A stretch of 64,000 bases of DNA from Cliona cf. orientalis. Lineage: Eukaryota; Porifera; Demospongiae; Clionaida; Clionaidae. The DNA lies in NCBI GenBank assembly GCA_963930775.1, contig OZ005702.1, positions 2,790,001-2,854,000 of the forward strand. Reading direction: 5' to 3'. Under the pieces are notes generated by a model that ran no database searches, had not been told where the DNA came from, and saw nothing but the letters and a program-made list of their open reading frames with translations. Shown in pieces: positions 42,506 through 64,000 of this stretch (positions within the stretch are counted from its first letter, which is position 1; each line of letters starts with the position of its first letter). Both the position numbers and the translations under genes were made by a program.

Positions 42506-45500
42506 ATGGCTGTCCCTTTTGTTGCTGTGCATGCAGGTAAGTGCAACATTGTGCTACAGAGCAAGGATCTGGGGCAGTTCAGCTCCTGCTGTCCTGAATC
42601 TACAGGCACTGGCAGGCTTATTGCTATGTTTTTGTATGCTATGTTTTATTCATAAGATCTCTAAACCCCTCCCCCTCCATATTATTATTATTAAGATCTT
42701 TCTCTCATCCTTGCTACCTGCCACTCCAGGTGCTGGCTGTCATAATGAATCAACAAGTAGGGAATTAAAGGCTCTGTGCAGAAGAACATGCAAGGAGGTA
42801 TATATCTACAACTGTTTGATCATTGGGGATCAAGTGTCGGATTCAATGATCACACCTTTTAATATTTCTCGCCTCAGGTGCTGGAAACTTTGAAAGCAGG
42901 AAAATCAGCAAATGAAGCAGTGGCTCTGGCTGTCTCCATACTAGAAGTCTGTTACCCATAATGCCAATACAAGATCGATATCAAAAATTAATTATTTAAT
43001 GTTTCGCCAAGTTGGTCGCTTTAGTATATTATATACTACCATAAGCTTATTAAGCTTTCTACTATGCTCATATTATACTGTTAAGTCTTAAATAAGCTTA
43101 GAAATATGATAATAGTCTTTTAGCCAATTTAGAGATAATTGAAATGGTCGCAATTCAGACTCAAAGAGAACGGTATATACTGGTACCCACACACTAAAGA
43201 ACTAACTTGAACCTAGTGTTTTTCAACACGAAATGCTATCTACATCATAGTGGAGTTTCGTATAAATTCGACATTATTCTGTTACCATTTGCTTCAGGAT
43301 AGCCCCCTGACGAACGCTGGAATTGGCTCTAACCTGAGCCTGACTGGCACTGTGGAGTGTGATGCCAGTATCATGGATGGCAATGGAGGCTATGGAGCAG
43401 TTGGAGCAATAAAAGGTTAGCCCCTCCCACCAGTACAATGATGAGGTCCTTCATGGTGACATTTTACTGGAGAGTGTGGAATTTTTCTATTATAAGCACC
43501 CTTGAGACGATCTATCAGCTGAAATACTCTGATTGAAGGGGTGTCCCTATTTCAGGGGTCCTTAATTATTAGACACGTTCCAAAATGGAGCTATATATAA
43601 AACCTTGATTGCATTATAATCCCTCTACGGTTGACTTCATCACTCCAGTGTGTGTCCCTACAGGTATTACCAATCCTGTCAATGTTGCTCACAAACTGTT
43701 CCAAGAGAGTTCTCAAGGCTCCCTGTCTCTGGGGCGTGTGCCACCTCTGTGAGTTCTGCTAGTATCCCCTTTCCTAAAGCACGCTTCCTTCATGCTGTTG
43801 ACTCCATTCTGTTGTTACCTCATCCCACAAATTTTAGAATGCTTGTAGGTGTTGGTGCCCAGCAGTGGGCCAAGCAGCATGGCTTTCCCATCTGTGACCC
43901 GGATGAACTTATCACAGGTAAGCAAAAAAAAAAACAAAAAAACATTATATACCATATGAACAGACTACCGTATAGCGGGAAATTTTCGAGGGAGAAAACG
44001 TTCGCGGATCGGTAGGAAAGGAGCATTTCGCGGAGAAAACCTTCGCGGAATGTTAAAACTGATTGCATAATGGGCGTGACATGCCTAGAATTTCGTGGAG
44101 AAAATTTTCATGGATGGCTGAAAAATCGCGAAATTCGTGAAAGTTTTCTCCCTCGAAAGTTTCCCGCTATACGGTACGTCCGGAGCTTTACCATCTAGGA
44201 AGGTGGCTGATGGTGTGGCTCTATTAATCTATAATGGGGTATATAAGGTGGGGTGGCTGCAGGGTTAATTACGTGTGGATGTCTTTTATACTACTTTGCA
44301 TAAAGACTAGTGAAGGGTGTTGCTAGCCACTGTAGCTATCAAGTTGTATGCCTTGACTTAGATCGAGCACAGGAGGTGTATCTGGATCACAAGTCCCGAC
44401 TGGATGGGGCCAGTGAACCTGCAAGAAAGAGAAGAAGAGTTAGTCAAAGAAGACAAGCAGTGAGTAGAGTATAGTACACAATAGAATTGTGCTGCTAGGA
44501 GTGGGAAGAGTATAGAACAGTCTCTCTCTCAGGTTTTTGGTGTTGCATGATGATATTTCATATTCCTGTTCTACAGGCACAGCTGCAGGGGTCCAACCGT
44601 AAATGTGCAGCATTGGACACAGTTGGTGCTATCTGTGTGGATGGGTGTGGTCACGTGGCTGCTAGTGTATCCAGTGGTGGGATCTCTCTCAAGTTTCCCG
44701 GAAGAGTTGGCCAGGCGGCCAGCTTTGGATGTGGCTGCTGGGCTGATAACCAACCAGGACCTCAGAGCAGGGGCGTGGCATGTAGCACTTCCGGTATGAG
44801 CGTAAGCTCTAGACTTTATATCTAGAATGGTCACTCATAAGCCAAAACCCAGTGGCTACTTATTATATGGAGTTTGCCACTTGAAGCTTGAATTAAAATC
44901 TAGAATTTGTACTCTGTCGACCCTTTACCATTTTATATTATAACAGGAACAGGAGAGTACATTGTCAAAACAATGCTAGCAAGAGAGTGTGCTATGTAAG
45001 AAAAAGTTTGTGCATAATATAGTAGAGTAAATTACACAATGTTCATACTTACAGAGCGATGATGGACTCCACTCTCCATCAAGCATTGGATGAACATTTT
45101 ATCAGTATGTTGCTCACTAGCTGTTATTACAATAGACAGTATTATTTGCATCATCATACATTGTAGACTCCAGGAGGCTACTGGATGTAGAGCAAAAGTT
45201 CAAGCTGGCTGGTGTCATAGCTCTGAATATCAGTATGGATGGTATGCACTATCTTAGCTAGTATTACAAATTATAGAGCACAATGATTATGATGCTTACA
45301 GGAGTTCTTCACTTCTCTTGGGGTCACACTACTGAGAGCATGTGCATTGGATACTTGACCAGCTATCATAATGAGCCAACAGTGAGTCTTCGTATCATTA
45401 CCACCCCCCCCCCCCCCCCCCCCCACCACCACCATACTATGACCTCTATGTGCTTGTAAGCTAAGGTCAGCCTTTTCACCTTTGGTCTAGATCAGATATC

Positions 45501-45764
45501 ATACATGCAGTATATAGGAAGATAATAGGCTGCATTGCAATCGATCGAGGGGCATGCAAATTCATTACAGCCACATACTGCATGGCATTGCATGAATTTA
45601 GCTAGGACCTGGTGTAAACTTAAAAATTAATTATATTTTGATACTTAATTCTTGCTGTTGTGACAATCATGTAGATTATGATTTCCAAGATGGACTGCCC
45701 TGACAAGGCAGGGACTACCTCTCATGTTGAAGCAATTCGCTTTCCATCACGACACAAAATTTAA
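42506..45764 (+). CDS. TASP1: Taspase 1 (threonine aspartase)
   Basis: Complete 13-exon gene, 369 residues, all junctions in phase: 42506-42536, 42730-42797, 42878-42946, 43298-43415, 43664-43748, 43838-43917, 44362-44459, 44577-44793, 44947-44995, 45055-45104, 45167-45241, 45302-45381, 45675-45764. It is an N-terminal-nucleophile hydrolase of the asparaginase-2 family; the proenzyme cleaves itself before a Thr and then cuts targets after Asp (MLL and TFIIA in animals). Visible: VPFVAVHAGAG at the N-terminus, DSPLTNAGIGSNLSL, ECDASIMDG, a basic segment (ARKRRRVSQRRQ) like the nuclear-import loop, the nucleophile in ALDTVGAI (Thr198), VSSGGISLKFPGRVGQA and CSTSGTGEYIVKT. Slightly shorter than the ~420-residue human enzyme. 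Intron 3 has a GTCTGT donor; intron 6 holds a MITE and intron 12 a C run. Confidence 0.96.
43966..44176. mobile_element. MITE, TTCGCGGA family (TASP1 intron 6)
   Basis: 211 bp; ends TACCGTATAGCGGGAAA and TTTCCCGCTATACGGTA. Interior repeats of TTCGCGGA and GGAGAAAA. Confidence 0.87.
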
Positions 45765-45920
45765 TTATTGACAAATTTTATCAAAATTATCATCAATTAT
45801 TATTTGTAATTTTATCATGATGAGAATCACACGGAATAATTATGTAAAAAAAAATTGGGTTATCACAAACTAAAAAACAATTAAACAACAACAACAGAAG
45901 TATCGGCATTAACCATGACT

Positions 45921-60137
<14,217 letters not shown>

Positions 60138-62900
60138 CTAAATAGGTTGACAATGGCACAGTGACTACATGATCAAATAGTGTGGTGGCAGCTATAATAC
60201 TATTGTGAAACATCTGGAGCTAATAATGAAATATTCATCAGTGTATGGGTTGACATATGTCACATAGTTAAACGTGGTCGTTACCACATCCTAAATGCTG
60301 TATCAATGTCATCACTAAGGAATGCATCCTAGCAGATATTATACATATACATAATAACCAAGAATTAATATTATCAATTTGGATGATCCAATTGCAATAT
60401 TGATATCACTATAGATACTTGTTGGTCATAGCCTAGCAACCAAACCTTTTATAGGCAAATTGCTACTGTAGCTACATGTACCAGAAGGATATGAGAGATA
60501 ATAGGGTATATAGGTAGGCCAGTAATGAAAGAGAGTCATGCATGGCCATGGGCCAACAAAAACACCTTAATTGGGATGCATTTGATCATGCACACCAATT
60601 GATTCTCGTTACTAGTACTATCTTGTACCATGGTTGCAACAATCTGATCAATCAGATTGCTGCATAGGATAGAAAGAAAGAATACAGCAAACTTTGAGTA
60701 TTGAGCTGATCAATGACAGTCTGCTCATGGTTTGAAATGTAGATATATGTAGGTATACACATGTGCATGCTTGAGGTCGACGCTATAGTTGCAAGGCTAG
60801 AGATCAGAGCCATTTAGCCCATAAGTTATAAGCACGTGTGCTTAACAACCAGCTATAATACACGGCCATTTAGCCCATGAGCATAGTAAGCACACGTGTT
60901 TAATAACCAGCTTCTACGGCATACATAATAGTACACGGCTGAGTAGTGTCTTGAGTGCGTAACAACCACAGACACAGACAGACAGAGACCATACAACTGA
61001 AACTAATGACCTGGGCCCAATAATATTATTATAGGTTACTTCCTGGAAACCCACATCAACACAATCAAGTCAATCAAAGCACTAACAAAAAGTCTCCCAC
61101 ATTATAACAATCACAGGGCATCCAGTGAAGTGGGCTGGGGAGGAGGGAAGGAAGAAGAATAGACTGAACTCTGACAAGGCTGCTTTGGCTAAACCTCAGG
61201 CTAAAACGACCGATAATCGCTAAACCACATAGCCACAACACGACCACGGACGCTGCTAGACCAGAAAATCCTGTCAATTCAGGTCACATACATGTATGGA
61301 CACACTGTCACACAATACCAGCTACAAAGGGCACAAGTACAATATATGCACATATATAGCAGGTAAAGGTGTACCACATAAACCACCATGCCACATCATT
61401 TTCTTATGACATACATACCCACACACCACACTCTTAGCCGTAATGCACCCAGTTTGGACAATTCCACCTCAGAACCACCACAGCCCACACATCATCCGAC
61501 AACACAGTGACAGTGTATATATGCCACTGCATGGGCAAAGGCAGCTGCAAACAACTGCAAACAACTTCAAACAACATGGCCACAATCTTTTTTTTATGGC
61601 AGCTGCACACAAAGTTAGATCATATTACAGCTAGGGGAACTCATCCAAAAGGATACTAAAATAAGTATTATCATGCCACTTACGTGTACATGGAAATTAC
61701 AAAACTATCTTCTGGAATGTGACATCATGGGCTGAGCACCTTGTAAGAGTAAACCACGTACCGTACAGTAGTGTAATTACTCCATGTGTATTATAGAAGG
61801 AGTGACGTGATCAGTTCATATGTCTATCATTGTCATTGTTGTCCTATGTCACCATGAAAATTGCCAGATCTCGACATCTAGCCATGCGCATCTGAGCGAC
61901 TCATGATCATAAGCACAAGGAATCTGTCGAAATTGACGAAAACTGGCTTTAATATAAGCTTAAATTTGGTAAGGCCAAAGAACATCACAAATAGTGTTTC
62001 ATTGACCACACCTATTGCAGGTATGCTTCTGTTCATGGGCACAATTGGACATGTCAGCAGCAAGTAAAGGTCATCCACGAATATAACTTGCTGTATCATC
62101 TGTGCAGATTGATGCAGATCGACGCAGGGAATGCTCTGGTTTGCCTTTTATATACCCTATGACGTGTGTAAATTAGTATGTAAACAGCATCAGTATCCTC
62201 AGGTTTGCTAGACAATGAGAATCCCCATTTGCAATGCTTGCGCTAGATGGGTACTCTTTCATATAAGTTTTATACATATACCTTAGCAGGAAACTGGGGA
62301 AACAGTTAGGAGTTTGGGGGGGGGGGGGGGGGGGGAGGGGGGGGGAACAGATGGGCCATCTGTCGTGTGACTATGGTCATGATCAGTGGACCCTCACACA
62401 AATCAATTACAATTATTACTGAAATGGGGTGTCATCTTTCATTGGGGATCTCAAAGGGATCTAGTACGTAATACCAACACTACCATTTTTGGCTATGAGT
62501 ACAATATACAACATAATATTGTCCTATTATAGCTAGCTAGTATAGGTCTATCTGACACGATAATTGAGCCACACAAGTATGATGTGCACTTCCTTTATGA
62601 CCTGCTTTCACTGAGTAATGCCAATACTGGTGAATATAATAATTAATGGAATTATAATTCCCCAACTGAGACTGAGGAATGCATTCCACTGATGAGGAAT
62701 GTACACTGCCAGCAAATAGGGAATTATAAACCAACTGCATATCACAACTATCATACATAATCATAATACCCTGCAGTGGGTGAACATTACATAATAATTA
62801 TGGCAAAACTGCTCATTTATTATTGGTGGGGTTTTAAATTTGGTTATCTGAATGATCAGTGTCATAATTAATTTTTAAAGTTGGCGAATCAAATGAAGCT
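60138..62900. other. No gene recognised; the missing 5' end of the LRR gene may lie here
   Basis: Holds degenerate GCGCTTAA-family words near 60825-60920 (AAGCACGTGTGCTTAACAAC), a G run at 62316-62346, and AT-rich DNA. No exon with an LRR N-terminal cysteine cluster or a signal peptide with a true ATG was found. Confidence 0.45.
62316..62346. repeat. G run, one of many long G/C homopolymers
   Basis: Other long runs: C 15962-15986, G 21261-21286, C 38579-38598, C 39967-39980, C 45404-45424, G 59214-59234. All are in introns or intergenic DNA. Confidence 0.9.
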
Positions 62901-63069
62901 TAACAGAGTTAAACGTAGTTAACGCCGGGAGCCGGCCCCCCGCGGCGCGCGGCCACTCTAGCAGGGTACGTTGGATACTTCTAGGAGCATGCGCACAGGG
63001 GCAAGAGTGCACGTGTGAGTTGAGCTGGGCACAGATAGCAACTGTCTGTCTTTCTGTTCTGTCTACTGC

Positions 63070-63152
63070 CGGCATTCGACCCGGACACGAGCCTGTCGAC
63101 TTTCCACTCGGCCCGAGGCTTTAAACCGTTCTACCAGCTGGGCTGTTATACA
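63070..63152 (-). other. tRNA-like sequence (possible SINE head)
   Basis: On the minus strand, CAGCCCAGCTGGTAGAACGG is close to a tRNA A box, and GGGTCGAATGCC, ~60 nt further, resembles a B box with two mismatches. The acceptor and T stems do not pair well, so it is not a working tRNA gene; a tRNA-derived SINE head or chance are both possible. Confidence 0.25.
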
Positions 63153-63158
63153 CCGACG

Positions 63159-63336
63159 ATGAGCGACCCACCAGTAACACGAGAGTCTGATCCTCCACCG
63201 TTCACCCCTGAGCAACTGGCGTGGCTGCGTGGCGCCTTTCAGCCCCCGCCTCCATCCACTGCCGACGAAACATTACCTTCGTCGGGCTCCACCGCCAGCA
63301 CCGTGACCACGACAGCCCCAACCAGTGCCGTGTCAG
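63159..63336 (+). CDS. First exon of a gene running off the right edge
   Basis: ATG at 63159 in a GC-rich context; 59 codons plus one base, then a GTGAGT donor at 63337. MSDPPVTRESDPPPFTPEQ is followed by LAWLRGAF and a Ser/Thr/Pro-rich stretch. The PPxFTPEQLAWL style recalls first exons of multicopy, element-like sponge genes, but this is a weak memory. The next exon is not visible before 64000; the sequence after it is C-rich with CCCGCG words. Confidence 0.4.
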
Positions 63337-64000
63337 GTGAGTCTCGCTAAGGCTATCTCTTATTAACACAGGCCCGCGGCCTTTCTTAACTCGGCCGGCC
63401 GGACGCTTCGGCCTCGCCCCTCCTTCCGGTTAAATCACATTCGGCGCGCGCGCTCACGCGCATGCGCGCACGCGTCACGGGCACCCTTAGCTACGTCAGG
63501 GGACGCTCCCCCAATCAGCTATCACTATAAATGGATTATCACTAACAATACCTACAGTCCACTTCCTATTGCTAGCATAACAATCACATTAGGAGCATAC
63601 GATACCACCATATATTTTTCTATAGCTATACTCACACCCTCACCAAGACACTGCACACATTGTTAATATATCATCACACAACCAAGCCAATAGGCCCCCC
63701 CAAACATCATTATATCCCAAGCAAATAGTACAACTAGCCCGCGTGCTACCGGGGACGCCTGCCCATCACTACCCACCTACACACTGGCTGCTCCCTCACA
63801 CTATCGGCCTGTCTCCACGCAGCCTAACCACATGCACGGGAGTAACACGCCATGTGTACAATACGTAGCCCGCGCGCTACCCAGGTACGCTCACCCCGAA
63901 AGTCAATACACTCTCCCATGCCATCACCCGCCACATAATACGCCCATCCCATCCATCACAGGCATACATGCACACATACACAATTAATTCAAATCACGGG

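Noticed and set aside
61074-61277. Possible signal-peptide first exon of the LRR gene (ASVVVLWLCGLAIIG)
   Set aside because: The apparent Met is a TTG, an in-frame stop lies just upstream, and no donor with the needed phase follows.
61878-62099. Hydrophobic 73-codon minus frame resembling a membrane segment
   Set aside because: AT-rich sequence gives such Phe/Leu/Ile frames by chance; no neighbours, no splice support.

Overview
The window looks like nuclear DNA of a sponge, probably a demosponge. The genes are animal genes (stomatin-like 2, taspase 1, a T-box factor, cytoplasmic actin, an LRR-Ig-EGF secreted protein). Introns are mostly short with GT-AG ends, and the accessory fragments (a GWRRVAFINMTD-type domain, DUF7869-type and DUF6729-like transposon proteins) resemble families I associate with sponges and cnidarians. 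The species cannot be named from sequence alone.

Layout. 0-13.4 kb is accessory DNA: a three-exon zinc-ribbon gene of transposon type, a MITE, a Ty1/Copia fossil, a broken Mutator-like transposase, a broken DUF7869-type transposon gene, and an orphan, decayed copy of the last STOML2 exon (11844-12139) lying between two copies of a ~500 bp repeat. 13.5-15.0 kb holds a complete four-exon T-box gene on the minus strand. 15-20.5 kb is intergenic, with nested transposons that keep clear target-site duplications. 20.6-41.9 kb is STOML2 (plus, ten exons); its introns are loaded with mobile DNA, including a whole-looking Ty3/Gypsy element inserted into a MITE and an 11 kb last intron holding fragments of many other genes. 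42.5-45.8 kb is a complete 13-exon taspase-1 gene (plus). It ends tail-to-tail, 156 bp away, with a minus-strand gene for a secreted LRR-Ig-EGF protein (45.9 to at least 60.1 kb) whose ten LRRs each sit on one 72-nt exon. A complete two-exon actin gene (54.7-56.5 kb, minus) lies inside a large intron of that LRR gene and has a TATA box and a perfect CArG box. 60-62.9 kb shows no gene. 63.1-63.3 kb is the first exon of a gene running off the right edge.

The most striking non-gene signal is a set of at least a dozen short inverted-repeat elements. Their interiors are unrelated, but nearly all end in TA-CCGTA...TACGG-TA and are built from a family-specific word repeated many times. They occupy introns of most genes here and are nested in one another. 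The host genes read as intact despite this load. All splice sites and families were judged by eye, with no searches or expression data.
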